Origin: Metridium senile
Lineage: Eukaryota; Cnidaria; Anthozoa; Actiniaria; Metridiidae
Assembly (NCBI GenBank): GCA_949775045.1
Contig: OX459102.1
Coordinates: forward strand, 9,953,738 to 10,017,737
Reading direction: 5' to 3'
DNA length: 64,000 nt
Positions 44,901 through 57,205 of this stretch are shown here, in pieces; the stretch's first letter is position 1; every line of letters starts with the position of its first letter. A program made the position numbers and the translations under genes. The notes beneath the pieces are model-generated. The model was not told where the DNA came from. It was given only the letters and a program-made list of their open reading frames with translations, and searched no databases.

Positions 44901-47900
44901 TGTTGTAAGTGTCTGATGTTTGAATGGTTTGAACCCAGGTGTAAGTAATGACGGTGAACTGTGATCATCTGGGTGTGTGTAGTCTTGAGAAAGACTGTTG
45001 GTGTTAGTGTCTGATGTTTGAATGGTTTGAACCTAGGTGTAAGTGATGATGGTGAATTGTGATCATCTGGGTGTGTGTAGTCTTGAGAAAGATTGTTGGT
45101 GTTAGTGTCTGATGTTTGAATGGTTTGCACCCATGTGTAAGTGATGATGGTGAATTGTGATCATCTGGGTGTGTGTAGTCTTGAGAAAGTCTGTTGGTGT
45201 TAGTGTCTGATGTTTGATTGGTTTGAACCCAGGTGTAGGTAATGATGGTGAATTGTGATCATCTGGGTGTGTAGAGTCCTGACTATTCACCAAATCTCCC
45301 ACCCCCTACCCCCTTAATTCGTATACCTGTACATAGAGTCTGACTAATTGAATAGATTCAAACTGGTTTAATTTATTAGTAACGTTATCTTAATTGAAGA
45401 TAAATTAGCTCCTTTGACTTAAATAGACAAGCCACAATGTAAAAATAATTTATAATTAATGTAAGTAGTGATGTGCATGCAACTGATCATCCTGTTTTTA
45501 AAAGATATTGATGTTGTTGTTTGCCAGTTAAAAGTGAGCGTTTATTGGTATGACTTCACATGTCTTCATGTACCTGTTCATTTTCTTTCTTTGTAGAGGA
45601 ATCCCACATTTCATTTACTGGCTGAAAATAAATAAATAAAACACCTTACACTATAAATAATTAATCAAATTAAATACACCTAATTGCAAGAATGTTGTCA
45701 CATGAAAAAAGAACATTTATTTAGTAATCTAATAACAAAGGAATAACAAAAGAAAGAGTTCAGCTTGTTCAGAGTGATCTTCTTTTCTCTTTTAATTAAT
45801 TCCTTTCCCACTAAATTACAAAAGTCAGGACAACGTTCTTGCAATTAGGTGTATATAATGAATCCTCCAATCATTGGGTTTCATTTCCCCTACACCATCA
45901 GAGATGTAATGGTGCTTATATAGTAGACATACCTTGACATAACCTCTCTTGATATGGGTGTAATCAGGTAATACATAATCTCTTACTATAGTATTACTGG
46001 AGCCTTTTAATCTACAAATAAAACAAACATCAAATATACCAGATATAAAAAACACACACTATACACACACTACCCCTACATTCAAAAACTCATTAATAAT
46101 TCATGAGAAATTTTCAAAAGAAATCGTAACCGTGACGAGTGTTTTAACTGAAGTTATAGATTCACCCTAATTTACATAAACTTTAACCTTAATTTTCTCT
46201 AATAAACTTTCACAAATCCTTGATTTTTTTACAAAAACACAAAATATAGGTTGGAGTTTTTGAAGTTGTTCAATAAACTCGCAGATCGTGTTTTATCAGG
46301 TTTAAAACCACTTGGCTTCGCCGCATGGTTTTAAATCCTGATAAAACACTCCTGCTCGTTTATGAAACATTACTTAAATACTTTAGCACACAATTCTGTT
46401 CACATGTTCATTTTTGCAGAGGGAGAAAAACCAGATAACCCAGAGAAAACCATTGTGACATGAGAGAGAACAACACTTCAAACAAACTCTGTTCACTTGT
46501 CGCCCAAGCTGTGATTTGAACCCAGGTCACTATGGCTAAAGGCCACCCAAATGCACTTATGAAATACCTGCAGATATCAACATCCTTGTAGAACTGATTG
46601 GAGACAAAACATGTATCTTCTTTCAGCTGCCAATCAAAATAATGATAAACATATATTAAATCAAAGCAGCAACTAATGAGATCATCTCACTGAAACTATT
46701 GAAACATTAGCACAGTTTTACAGTGGTCATACAATGTGGTACGGTATGTCACATAATTATTTTCTCCTTAGAGATTAACAATAATTATTGAGAAAACTAC
46801 TTATTTTTCATCTTAGTTGCTGATGGGATCAGCTGCATAATGGTATACCAATAAAGTTAATATTTGGTTTTTAGAAAGGATTAAATTAGCAAGTAAACTA
46901 GTACAGACTTTGTCAGTGTTTGATATAAACGATAGGGAATAGAATGAAAATTGTAACACCATAAAAAATAGAAATAGAAACTAAGTTATTATATTTATTT
47001 AACATTTTTTTACCTGATTAATAACATGAGTTTCATCTAAAACATGAAGCTGCCTGTATTACAGAGATAGTAGAATGATTGTTAGCAATTCCCTCCGTCT
47101 TCATTACTATAATTGTTAACATTAACCAAAAAAAAAACCGGTAACATAAATGTCCCTGGACACCACATAAGTTTGCTCTAAATGCTTCAATACTAGAGTA
47201 AGTATTCAACATCATTAGTACTAAATAGTGATATTTTATGCTAATTATATTAATTTATAGAGTACAAACATTAAAAGTGTGCAATACTTTGTACTATTTA
47301 CCACTAAATAGTGTTGATTAAACAATAGAGAACAAAAGAATTTGCATAACTGAGCAGTATTTAGTGGTATTTATGTTGCACACTTTTAGTGTTTGTACTC
47401 TATTGTTTACCATAATTAGCACTATTTAGTACTAATTGTTACTAAATGTTATTTGCACTCCAGTGTTGGTAACACTCGAAAAAGTTATAAAATCACTCGC
47501 TTTTATAACTTTTCTCGTGTTTCTCCCAACATCCCCCATGCTCTATTTCAACGGTAGAGTCATAGGAACTAGCTTCTATTGCTTAAAGATTTTTTACAAC
47601 ATTAACGACATTGAGAGTATATTATAACCTGTATGATATGATTTCTTTAAGATGATTAGTGAGAACTTTACCACCAACATTTATTCTGTAAAATAAATAA
47701 GACACTGTCAGTAAGAAAAAGAGAGAGTTTGTCAGACATAAGCAATATATTAGTAATTTAGATAAGATATATAGATGATAAAGAAAACCTTTGGGGCCAG
47801 TTGTACGAAGCCTGAATAGTGCTATCAACTGGATAAATCCCTATCCAACGGATAAAACCTATACAAATTCTATATGCACTGGATAACTCTTATCCAGTGG

Positions 47901-50222
47901 ATATAGCTTTAGCCAGGCTTCATACAACTTGCCCCAGGACAAGAATTTTAGACTTTTTTGATAATCAGCTAGATAGGGTTAAAATTACTTTCCCTCTAAA
48001 ATTAGCAAGAAATACTTCTTCAGCTATATATCATTATCTATTATTATTAATATATATTTGTCCTCTCTTCATTGAAAAGTAGTTCTTTTTAATGACATTT
48101 TCATTTTGATGTTTTAATCTTATTGTATTACAGTTGTACCAACCTTCTGATGGCTTTTTTGATAATTTTTCCATTAAATACTGGTACTATGTGAGTGAAT
48201 GAGTATCCTACGTCAATAACAAGACAAACTAGATGTTTCTCTTTTTCATCTTGGTGGTTCTTGTACGCCGACAGCTGTGGGGCTACAACATTATACAACA
48301 GTTACAATACAGCAGTCATGCAATAACACAGTCACTAAATAACACAGCCACACAATAGCACAGTCACACAATAAAACAGTCACGCAATAGCACAGTCACA
48401 CAATAAAACAGTCACGCAATAGCACAGTCACACAATAAAACAGTCACACAATAAATCAGTCACAATAAAACAGTCACAATATCACAGTCACACAATGGCA
48501 CAGTCACAATATCACAGTCACACAATAAAACAGTCACACATTAGAACAGTCACAATAAATCAGTTATGAAATTAAAAAATCAGTTATGCAATAAAACAGT
48601 TGCACTGACAATAAATCAGTCACACAATAAATCAGTCACAAGGCACAGTCACACAATGAAACAGTCACACAATAAAACAGTCACACAATAAATCAGTCAC
48701 AAGGCACAGTCACACAATGAAACAGTCACACAATAAAACAGTCACACAATAGAACAGTCACAATAAAACATTCACACAATAAAACAGTCACAATAAAACA
48801 GTCACACAATAAAACAGTCACACAATAGAACAGTCACAATAAATCAGTTATGAAATTAAAATATCAGTTATGCAATAACACAGTTGCACTGACAATAAAT
48901 CAGTCACACAATAAATCAGTCACAAGGCACAGTCACACAATGAAACAGTCACACAATAAAACAGTCACACAATAAAACAGTCACACAATAACAGTCACAC
49001 AATGAAACAGTCAAAACAGTCACACAATAAATCAGTCAAAAGGCACAGTCACACAATAAAACAGTCACACAATAAAACAGTCACAATAGCACAGTCACAC
49101 AATGAAACAGTCACACAATAAAACAGTCACACAATAGAACAGTCACACAATAACAGTCAAACAGTCACACAATAACACAGTCACACAATAACACAGTCAC
49201 ACAATAACACAGTCACACAATAACACAGTCACACAATAACACAGTAACACAAAAACACAATTATTCAGCTTTACTGAAATTGGGCCAATAAACCAAACAA
49301 CTAATGTAAATACCTGTAGAGCGTGATAGAGCACCGAAATTGTATTCTTCAAATAATATTTCATCCATAGCTTCCTAATATAAATGTACAGTATATATTA
49401 GATTATTAAACACACTTTCAAAGAGTTGAAATATGTGTTACCTTGATTCCCGGTAGGTTGAATTGAGGCTCAGTTATAAGTAGACATGTTTCCCCAAAAT
49501 TCACCTAAAGTACAAATATATAACATAGTACCTTGATCACTTATTTGCATCACACTTATTTGCGTGCCCAATCCAACATTCATCCATCCATTTATTCAAC
49601 CATCTATTCATTCATTCATCCATCTATTCATTCATTAATTCATCTATTCATCCATTTATTTATTCATTCATTCATCCATCCATCTATTCATCAATCCATT
49701 CATTCATCCATCCATCCACTTATTCATCCATCCATTCATTCATTTGTTAATCCATTCATCCATCCATCTATCCTTTCATCCATCTATCCATTCATTCATC
49801 CATCCATTCATTCATATATCCATTTTATTTGTTGCTCATGATCAGATAAGCATGTTTCTGTTTACCTGTAATCCATCTTTTCCAAACATGTAGTCCCATA
49901 TTTGCTTCTCGACATCCCAGTTAACCAGATATCCCTTACTGAATGGAAGAACATAGAACAGTCCAGAACAGTCCTTGCATTCTTCTAGTTGATCACCTAT
50001 GAATGCTCGTCTTCTCTCACTCCTGGCTTTGAAGATAGAATTAGGCACAATCCTGAAAAAACATGCAAAAAGCCCCGGTATATTAACTCATACTGACACT
50101 AGCTTGACATAATTAGTTAATGATTATATCTTGATAGTTAACCTTGTCTGTTCGCTGTTGGTTTGACCAATTTTAGCGGCGTAAGCACCATTATCAACAA
50201 CGATCACATTGGTGGCAGCCAT
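41944..50222 (-). CDS. ACTR6: Actin-related protein 6
   Basis: Fifteen exons in transcript order: 50222-50143, 50052-49866, 49504-49442, 49374-49314, 48282-48144, 47685-47629, 47053-47014, 46626-46568, 46011-45933, 45621-45574, 43384-43321, 43218-43159, 43054-42979, 42638-42576 and 42076-41944. They total 1209 nt, or 402 residues (human 396). ARP6 is a nuclear actin-fold subunit of the SRCAP/SWR1 remodeller that deposits H2A.Z. Hallmarks are VIVVDNGAYAAKIGQ at the N terminus, GLFYVLPFSKGYLVNWDVEK, VIDVGYSFTHIVP, INVGGKVLTNHLKEIISYRQ, LDETHVINQ, DYVLPDYTHIKRGYVK, GIQEMGIAEAVIHSIQ, NILLTGGCSMFPGFKERV and the C-terminal TKAEYEEHGKTLCRERFDS. Every junction keeps frame. The intron at 43385-45573 carries the largest 96-100-bp repeat array. 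Confidence 0.96.
43541..45470 (+). mobile_element. Largest copy of the 96-100-bp-repeat element
   Basis: About 18 tandem units of 96-100 bp occupy 43541-45270. Each reads GGTTTGAACCCAGGTGTAAG, GATGGTGAATTGTGATCATC, TGGGTGTGTGTAGTCTTGAG, AAAGACTGTTGGTGTTAGTG and TCTGATGTTTGAAT. A unique flank to about 45470 (CCACCCCCTACCCCCTTAAT) matches 27478-27655 in reverse. Units in 44640-44960 form a more recent subgroup (GTAATGACGGTGAACTG). It lies in an ACTR6 intron. Confidence 0.85.
46225..46365. mobile_element. Fold-back MITE, TTTTATCAGG type
   Basis: CGTGTTTTATCAGGTTTAAA, ACCACTTGGCTTCGCCGCAT and GGTTTTAAATCCTGATAAAACAC form a perfect-looking hairpin. The outer parts (CTCGCAGATCG / CTGCTCGTTTAT) are weaker. 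A diverged relative may sit near 2830-2895 (TGTTGTATCGGCGATACAACA). ACTR6 intron. Confidence 0.65.
46385..46556 (-). mobile_element. Reverse copy of the tRNA-derived SINE
   Basis: On the minus strand the B box is GGGTTCAAATC. The body GAGTTTGTTTGAAGTGTTGT, TCATGTCACAATGGTTTTCT, GGTTATCTGGTTTTTCTCCC and AAATGAACATGTG parallels 32165-32265. ACTR6 intron, ending 12 bases before an exon. Confidence 0.65.
47217..47463. mobile_element. AGTGCAAA-family MITE copy in ACTR6
   Basis: AGAGTACAAACATTAAAAGT and ACTTTTAGTGTTTGTACTCT are inverted around AAACAATAGAGAAC. The outer TTAGTACTAAATAGTGATAT and GTTATTTGCACTC match the family at 18552. Confidence 0.65.
47790..47938. mobile_element. GGATAAAGTTATCC-family MITE in ACTR6
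   Basis: GGGGCCAGTTGTACGAAGCC and GGCTTCATACAACTTGCCCC are inverted ends. The interior has GGATAAATCC, GATAAAACC and ATCCAGTGGATA blocks. Confidence 0.7.
48290..49258. repeat. ~0.97-kb CACAATAAAACAGTCA repeat in ACTR6 intron 4
   Basis: Degenerate 13-16-bp units (ACAGTCACACAATAAA, CAGTCACAATA) are mixed with a longer block AATAAATCAGTTATGAAATT that recurs near 48555 and 48838, and AAATCAGTCACAAGGCACAG that recurs three times. This indicates higher-order duplication. Confidence 0.95.
49585..49825. repeat. ATCC/ATTC microsatellite in an ACTR6 intron
   Basis: A mixed CATTCATCCATC tract of about 240 bp. Its Ile-His-Pro-Ser frame is an artefact. Confidence 0.93.
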
Positions 50223-50405
50223 TTTGGACAATCTACTAGTGCCAAGCCCCCACCGTCAAATACGTCATCCACTTGAATTGGCCGATGTATTCCACAACTG
50301 AGATTCACAAAAGCTCTAATATGGTAAATATTTGGGCAGATTTTCTATAAATTTGTTGTTTATACAATACGATTGAAGACTTCTGATATCTTTGATATAC
50401 GAAAG
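50223..50405. promoter_or_regulatory. Putative bidirectional promoter of ACTR6 and SLC2A13
   Basis: Only 183 bases separate the two divergent ATGs. The segment is free of repeats. The ACTR6 ATG sits in CAAAATGGCTGCC, which resembles a YY1-type AAGATGGC site; a similar ACAAAATGGCGGAC lies at the THOC7 start. Inference from spacing and motif resemblance. Confidence 0.5.
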
Positions 50406-53400
50406 ATGTCTGATTTGGCTGATTCACCCACAAATGGCATAAATGCATCCGACAAGGAAGGTCACGACGAGAAGCAAGTGTTGATACGAAGTTCAAGAAC
50501 TCGTGATTCTAATTCATGTTATGTGTACTTCCTTGCCTGTTTTGCTGGATGTGGTGGTTTTCTCTTTGGCTACGATACTGGGGTAGTTTCAGGCGCCATG
50601 CTTCTACTTATTCGTGAATTTTCGCTATCACAAGAGTGGCAGGAGCTGGTCGTTAGTATTACTATAGCCACTGCCATTGTAGGAGCTGTAGTGGCCGGCT
50701 ACGCGAACGACAAATTTGGAAGACGTCCTTTCTTGTGGATTTGTTCTACAGTTTTTACGGCTGGTGCTGTGTTAATGGCCTTGGCGAAATCAAGAGAAGT
50801 CCTTTTGGTAGGAAGAGCAATTGTTGGTTTCGCAATAGGTGAGTGATTTATAGTGTTGTTATTATTTCGCCTTTATACCCGGCCGTACCAATCGATAATT
50901 CCGATAGTCGATAAAAATCAATAAAAATCGATAAAAATCAATATTAATCAATCGATTGTTATCGGAAATCGATAAAAATCGATAATGCTTGAATGTGTGA
51001 GTATCGATTTCGATCGATTTTTATTGATTCTAATTGATAATTATCGATTATTATCGATTTCATAAAAGTTCTTAAAGTTCTCCATGCTTTTTTGACACTG
51101 AAAACACTTCGCCGATCTCGACATTGAAGCGACACTCTTGATAGCCCTAAACTACACATTTAACAGTAATATCGATTTCTTCAATCCCTACTTCGTCAGA
51201 CATGGACATGGCAACTCAAAACAATCTGAACACTGTGACTATATGAACAAGGCAAGCTCTATAAAACCGATGAGTCTACGCAAAGACGTTTTGAACGTTT
51301 ACTCCCTGCTGTGTTTGCATGATGATAAACGATAAACACGATTCAGGTTCCCACAAACGATAGTCGATGATAATCGATGATAGTCGATAAAAATCGATAA
51401 AATCAAGAGGGAAGAGGCTGTGAGTATCGATTTTTATCGATTTCCGATATCAATCAATAATAATCAAATGATGATTATCGATTGATATCGATTGATTCGA
51501 TCAGTTTTCGATGATCGATTTTTATCGATTGGTACGGCCGGGCTTTATATTGCAAACAAAATATCATATGAATATTAATTCCAGTCCGTTTAGTTTTTTT
51601 AGCAAATTCGTTTGATATAAATTTGCTCTTTTTGGTTGTACATGTTGTTATTGTTTTGATAATTCATACCTGCAGAGTCACAACAATTGCCATGGATGAT
51701 TTGCCACTAAATATTAACAATGATTTTTACATACATTGTATATGAATGCCAAAATGCAAATTAAATAAGGGGCTTGCGGCTCAACAAAAAAAGCTACATG
51801 CACACCTCATTAGCATGTTATTTTACACATATGCTTATAATTGCATGTTGAAAGTTGGTAATACAAAATGTCGATCATCACCATCATTATCATCATTACC
51901 ATTACCATCATACTCATCACTATTATTATCATCATCATTGTCATCATCATTATATTATAATCATTATAACCATCATCACTATCATAATCTGATCTTCATC
52001 ATTGTAAACATTTCCATCATCTGTGTGATTATTAGAATTATTATCATCATTATTATCATCAATATTATCATCATCATCATACTAATCATCATTATCATCG
52101 TCATCATACTAATCATCATTGTCATCATTATCAACCCTGATGGACAATGTTTTTGTTTACCAGGAGGGGCGTCAATGACTGTTCCTTTATACATTGCCGA
52201 ATGTACACCAACCTCACTGCGAGGTAAACTGATTACAATGAACAATGTGTTTGTTACTGGCGGCCAGTTTATTGCGTCAATAATTGATGGTATTTTTGCA
52301 GATGTACATCAGGGATGGAGGTAAACATATGATGTTGATTTATGTGATTAATCATTAACAGAAAAAGCCCCAGAAATTAAGACTGCAATCATGTTCAAAA
52401 TTATTGGGATTAAGAACAGACTTCAATACTTTAGGGTACCATAAGACTTTTGTTAATCAAATCCCCTACCCCCATATCAATGTTGGATGACCTTTCCAGA
52501 CTTTAATAAACATTGCCAAAGGGAAGAGAGAGAGAGCAATGTATTATTATTATTATGTATTATATATCCCCCCCTCCCCCCAACATATAAAATGCAGCCA
52601 ATCAGAATGCTTGAAAGCAGTTGTATATTCAGCGGTATTCAACTGCCTCTTCCCATGAGACATTGCAGGTTCTCTTTCATATTGACTGTATTTTATATGG
52701 TGTGAGATATTAAATAATAATTATACAATGTTTTCTCGGACATACCATGCATATATATCCCACTCATCACTTGTATTTTCATTGTATACACACTCACCTA
52801 AAGGCTTGTGTGTATACTAGAAAATACAAGTGACTTGTGGGATATTCCACAGCATACTACTCAATACCATTGTATACCCACAAAGATTGAGAATCTTACC
52901 AAGATCCATGTAAGATCCAGGCATGATCTTGTTACAAGACCATGCAAGATCATACAAGACCAATCAAGTTCTTGCTGTTTCCTGCAGGGTCTTGTCAAGC
53001 TTATGCCATGATCTTGTCAGGATCTTTAAGGATCATGGCATGATCTTGGGAAGATCTTTTGAGATCAAGGCATGATCTTAAAACTAGTATATATTTTCTC
53101 TACAATCATTGTCAAAAGTAGTTTGCACGATTTTAGTATTTTATCTCATAGTGACTACTTCATTTATTTTAAGTATAAAATATTTCCTCCCTTCCCCCCA
53201 CATCAATGTTGGTGTGAAATGATAGCGCATTGACAGGTCAACCACACAAGCACCAAACAATGACTCCCTCCCCAACATTGCGAAGGGGGGTGGGGGGAGT
53301 AGTAGACTTTCAGCAGTGCTAAAATTACTTTATCACATTCGTGTCAACACTTTTGTCAATGATTGTAGGTACATGTTGGGTCTAGCTGCAGTGCCATCCT

Positions 53401-55328
53401 TCATTATGTTCATTGGTTGTATATTTTTGCCTGAGAGTCCAAGATGGCTGATCAAGAACAGGAAGCTGAATGCAGCAAAAAATGTTTTAAAAAAGTTAAG
53501 AGGAACTGAAAACATTGAGGATGAAATGCAACAAATTATTGACGTCTGCCGTAAAGAAGAGGTTGAAGCAGAAGGTAACAACACCTTCATACATTCATCC
53601 ATCTATCCATGCATGCATCCACACAGAACTAAATATATAATTAAATTCAAGTCAACGTTTTTTTACGGTGTTACACATTTGATTCTATTACCTATTGTTT
53701 ATATCAAACATTGACGCAGCATATACTAGTTTACTCGCTAGTTTCCATTTATAGTTAACTTGAGTTTATACTAAAAATCTTAACTCCAAATTTACCTAGA
53801 CTGAATTGAAGTATGGTGACGTGCTAGCCTTGTGGTCATGTTGAAACACAAAAATGTTTTCACATGATTGTATAAAAGGCTAAATGGAAACTAGCGAGTA
53901 AACTAGTATAGGATGCGTCAGTGTTTGATATCCTGTAAACGATAGATAATAGAATGAAATTTGTAACATTATATTACCTATTGTACAAAAGGCTAGCAAT
54001 TATACAATTATAGCTACAGATTTTCAAATTGGTCGCCATATTTCGATTTGGTGTATATGTGTTGTTTTTATAGTAATGGCTTTATGTGAGTCAAACAATT
54101 TGTACAGAAGTGGTGGTTAAAACACATTCAAACCTTATTCTGGACAGTCTCGACATAGTGCAGGTTAGCTAAAAGTGATAACTGTTCTATTCTTTTTATA
54201 GCACAAGACAAACAGAACTGCATCAGAATGTTGAAAGACCCGACTGCAAGACGAGCACTGTTGCTTGGATGTATGCTGCAAGCAATCCAGCAACTTAGTG
54301 GGATCAACACTTTAATGTACGTATATCACACTTCTTCTAATCGAGGGAGCTTACAATCATTACTCTCATCAAGAACATGGAGGTTATTGTTGAGATATTA
54401 TGGGTATACATCTAAACACGAATAATCGAGGTGCTTACAATCATTATTCTCGTCAAGAACATGTAGGTTATTGTTAAGATATTATAGGCATACATCTAAA
54501 CAGGAATAATCGAGGTGCTTGCATGTTTTGATATTGTGTTTTTACAGGTATTACAGTGCAACTATTATTGTAATGTCTGGTGTTGGTACTGATAAACAAG
54601 CCATATGGTTGGCTGCTGCTGTTGCCTCTGGTAACTTTCTATTCACTGTTGTTGGTATGTATCTAGTGGAAAGAATCGGACGTCGAAAACTACTGCTTGG
54701 TAGCCTGGCATTGGTGACATTAAGCTTGTTTCTGATTGGTGGTGCCTTTTACATCATTGAATACAACGATCCCAAGATAACAGTTCACGAAGCTGGTTTT
54801 AATAATCATTGTTTAGCAGTTGGACATTGCATGCAGTGTGTTGCTAAACAAGAGTGCGGGTTTTGCTACAATAAGAATTCACACGGACAATTCGTCAATG
54901 GTTCGTGTATTAACGCTAACTCGTCATCTCATACTCCATTCTACGGTAGCTGTGGTCAACAACAGGCCAAATGGGCTTATTCTACATGTCCTTCGAATTA
55001 TGCCGTCTTTGCTTTCGTTGGTATGATTTTGTACATTGTATCATTTGCACCTGGTATGGGACCAATGCCTTGGACGCTTAACTCCGAAATCTTTCCTCTT
55101 TGGGCTAGAAGTAAAGGCATTGCTAGCGCTACAGCAGTCAATTGGATTGGCAATCTTATTATTGCATTAACGTTTCTTAATCTTATGGAATTGATAACAC
55201 GTTATGGGGCGTTCTGGTTATATGGTAGTATTGCATTAGTGGGGTGGGTTTTCTTTTATGCTATGGTACCAGAGACTAGAGGCAAATCTCTTGAACAACT
55301 TGAAACAATTATGGCGCCAAAACAATAA
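50406..55328 (+). CDS. SLC2A13: Proton/myo-inositol cotransporter (HMIT type)
   Basis: Five exons, 50406-50838, 52164-52320, 53369-53574, 54202-54316 and 54548-55328, make 563 residues in one frame. Major facilitator superfamily sugar-transporter signatures appear in order: [92 protein letters not shown] and [13 protein letters not shown]. Twelve membrane helices are expected. The large loop between helices 9 and 10 carries six or more Cys ([21 protein letters not shown]) in a PSI-like pattern, a feature of HMIT (SLC2A13) and not of glucose transporters. The family moves myo-inositol with protons across cell membranes. The start ATG (AAAGATGTC) gives a 45-residue cytosolic tail. The human protein is longer at both ends (648). 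Confidence 0.94.
50878..51542. mobile_element. 665-bp ATCGAT-rich TIR element in SLC2A13 intron 1
   Basis: CCCGGCCGTACCAATCGATA and TATCGATTGGTACGGCCGGG are inverted ends. CTTTATA flanks both sides (50871-50877 and 51543-51549). Both arms (to 51056 and from 51352) consist of ATCGATAAAAATCGAT-like repeats. The middle (about 51060-51350) is unique. Confidence 0.8.
51771..52135. repeat. Truncated MITE followed by an ATCATT microsatellite
   Basis: 51771-51865 matches the right half of the 35424-35737 element (CACACCTCATTAGCATGTTA). From 51880 a TCATCATTATCAT array runs to 52135, ending about 28 bases before SLC2A13 exon 2. The open frame across it is an artefact. Confidence 0.75.
52740..53095. 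repeat. Hairpin and ATCTTG/AAGATC repeat cluster in SLC2A13 intron 2
   Basis: CACTTGTATTTTCATTGTAT pairs with ATACTAGAAAATACAAGTG (52770-52832). From 52880 to 53085, ATGATCTTG, AAGATCCATG and AAGACCATG units occur in both orientations. Non-coding. Confidence 0.6.
53640..53980. mobile_element. Inverted-repeat MITE in SLC2A13 intron 3
   Basis: GGTGTTACACATTTGATTCT at the left is inverted near 53955-53970. TATACTAGTTTACTCGCTAG pairs with CTAGCGAGTAAACTAGTATA, and ATCAAACATTGACGCAGC with GATGCGTCAGTGTTTGAT. Diverged copies or halves occur near 40020-40265, 46860-46985 and 42160-42240. Confidence 0.65.
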
Positions 55329-55379
55329 CACCTTTAATCTTCCACTGCATTCCAAAAATATTCAATTCATGGCCATTAA

Positions 55380-55452
55380 ATAATAATAATGATGATGATG
55401 ACGATGATGATGACGATGACGATGATGATGACGATGACGATGTCGATGAGGA
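55380..55452. repeat. (GATGAC)n tract after SLC2A13
   Basis: A short GAT/GAC triplet tract lies within about 50 bases of the SLC2A13 stop codon, in its probable 3' UTR. Bases 55453-55687 show nothing else. Confidence 0.85.
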
Positions 55453-55691
55453 TAATCACAAAACGTCAAAAGATTCTCCAAATATAAAAAAATTGCAGCT
55501 CAAAATTCTCAGAGTAAATTTTCAAACTTTTAGGACTTATTTAAAATGTCACCACTATAAAAACTAAGCCAACTAAGTGGGAATATCAATAAGAAGGGCT
55601 CACAAATTTATTAAGTATTATTCTATGTAATAACAAAAAAACTCGCTATCAAATGGTATGTCGGCACCTTTGTGATGACTCCGCCTCTTAA

Positions 55692-57079
55692 GGCTGGTGC
55701 CCAGTGTTGTTCATGCGCATTCTTACTGCGCATCTAGTTCGAGAGTGCAGTCGAAAATAGGTTCGCGGAAAATACCGTAAAAAACAATAATCGAGCAACA
55801 AAAAGGAAAAGTGCCTTCCTCGTTTTATTATAGAAAGAAAAGAGAAAATGCCTATCTCCATTTGATTAACGTTTTGAGATAAAAACGGTACATAAAACGA
55901 TGTTTGTGCGTAAATTGCACTTTTCGTGGACCTTTGGTCGATTAAAAACGAGTTTTATTTATGCAATTTTCACATCCTCATAAACGGAAAACATTAAAAA
56001 TGAATTAAGATACAAATATAATTCAAAATTGGTTGAATAACTCTTGTTTATTTAGACTTTTTAGGCCTACTAAACGAGCTTTTTTAGTAGTTTTTCCTTC
56101 GAAATTGTACGAGTTTTTTTTACAAACAAAATGATGTTTTACACAAACTTATTCATTATAAAATACCTTGTTTTAACTTCCTTGTCTTTTCAAATCGATC
56201 TTGTGTTGGTAGAACTGATTCTTGAGGCTTTTAATTCCATTTCAAAAGAACGTTCAGGTTGTTTTTTGTTAGTTTGAATTTTAAAATTTGCCGTGATATC
56301 TTTTTAGTAAATCTTACGATGAAAACTATATTTTACAAAGAAAATGTTATAGAATTTCTTTTTTTACTTTTAATATATAGTTACCACACTATTAAGTTCT
56401 AGTTGAAGTGAATCTTTTGTCCATTTGAAGCTCAAAAGCTTGATTTTTCTCAGTGTTTTGCCTTGTGTTTGAAGCGAATTTGAAGGTTCATTGGCGTTTG
56501 CAAACGCGCCAGCTAGAAATTTTGTCACGCGGTGACGTGACACAATGTCACGTGTGTCACGAATTTTCGCGCGTTTTTACCTAAAAATGAAATCTAAAAA
56601 TTCATATCTTTCAAAAACGCGTGGATACCCCTAATTTGACTTCGCTAGAAATGTTATAGTGATATCGAAGTTTTTTTCTAAGTTGATATTTTAAAAATAA
56701 AAATGGTTTTGGTTTGACATTTAGTCAATAATACGGTATACACACAAAATGTTTTTTTCGCGATTTTGGCCAAAAAGCTATTATAAAACATAGCTGTCTG
56801 CGTGATAAATAACATTTTTGACTTAAAGTCGAAAATATATAAGTCTTAGATTATTATTTCACGTTTATTTCTTGAGTAACTCTAAACAGTATGAAATAGT
56901 ATTTCTTTAAAATTCGCAAAAATACACCTACGTCATCAGGTATTTAACAATAATTATCTCGCTTCGATGCGAGGTGACCCCCCAATATTTTTTCACTTTT
57001 AGATAGTCCATTGGGTGTTTGAAATAACTGGTATAGTTTCAATGAAATAAAAATGGGTTGCAATTACTAGGCACCAGCC
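55692..57079. mobile_element. 1.39-kb TTAA-flanked non-autonomous element
   Basis: GGCTGGTGCC and GGCACCAGCC are inverted ends, with TTAA on both flanks (55688-55691 and 57080-57083). This is the piggyBac-type signature. The interior is AT-rich with no transposase frame. It may carry remnants of an unknown origin. Confidence 0.75.
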
Positions 57080-57205
57080 TTAATTAAAAAGGTGTCAAAA
57101 ATATTTGTCTGGTGGAAACGGTAAGGCGCGTCGCGCTGTAAAAATAAATGTCTTGACTTTCGAGTGTTTTTGCTTGCCTTTCAGGTGTTTTATGTGTGTC
57201 CGTCT

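Noticed and set aside
43424..45302. Several 66-120-codon minus-strand frames with His-Pro-Asp-Asp-His-Asn-Ser repeats
   Set aside because: They translate the 96-100-bp repeat family, which is also found in unrelated introns and lacks a consistent frame because unit length varies.
51746..52324. 192-codon frame running into SLC2A13 exon 2
   Set aside because: Only the last part (from 52164) is real exon. The upstream part is a truncated MITE and an ATCATT array.
55692..57079. Possible transposase gene inside the TTAA-flanked 1.4-kb element
   Set aside because: No frame longer than a few tens of codons and no DDE-type motif was visible.
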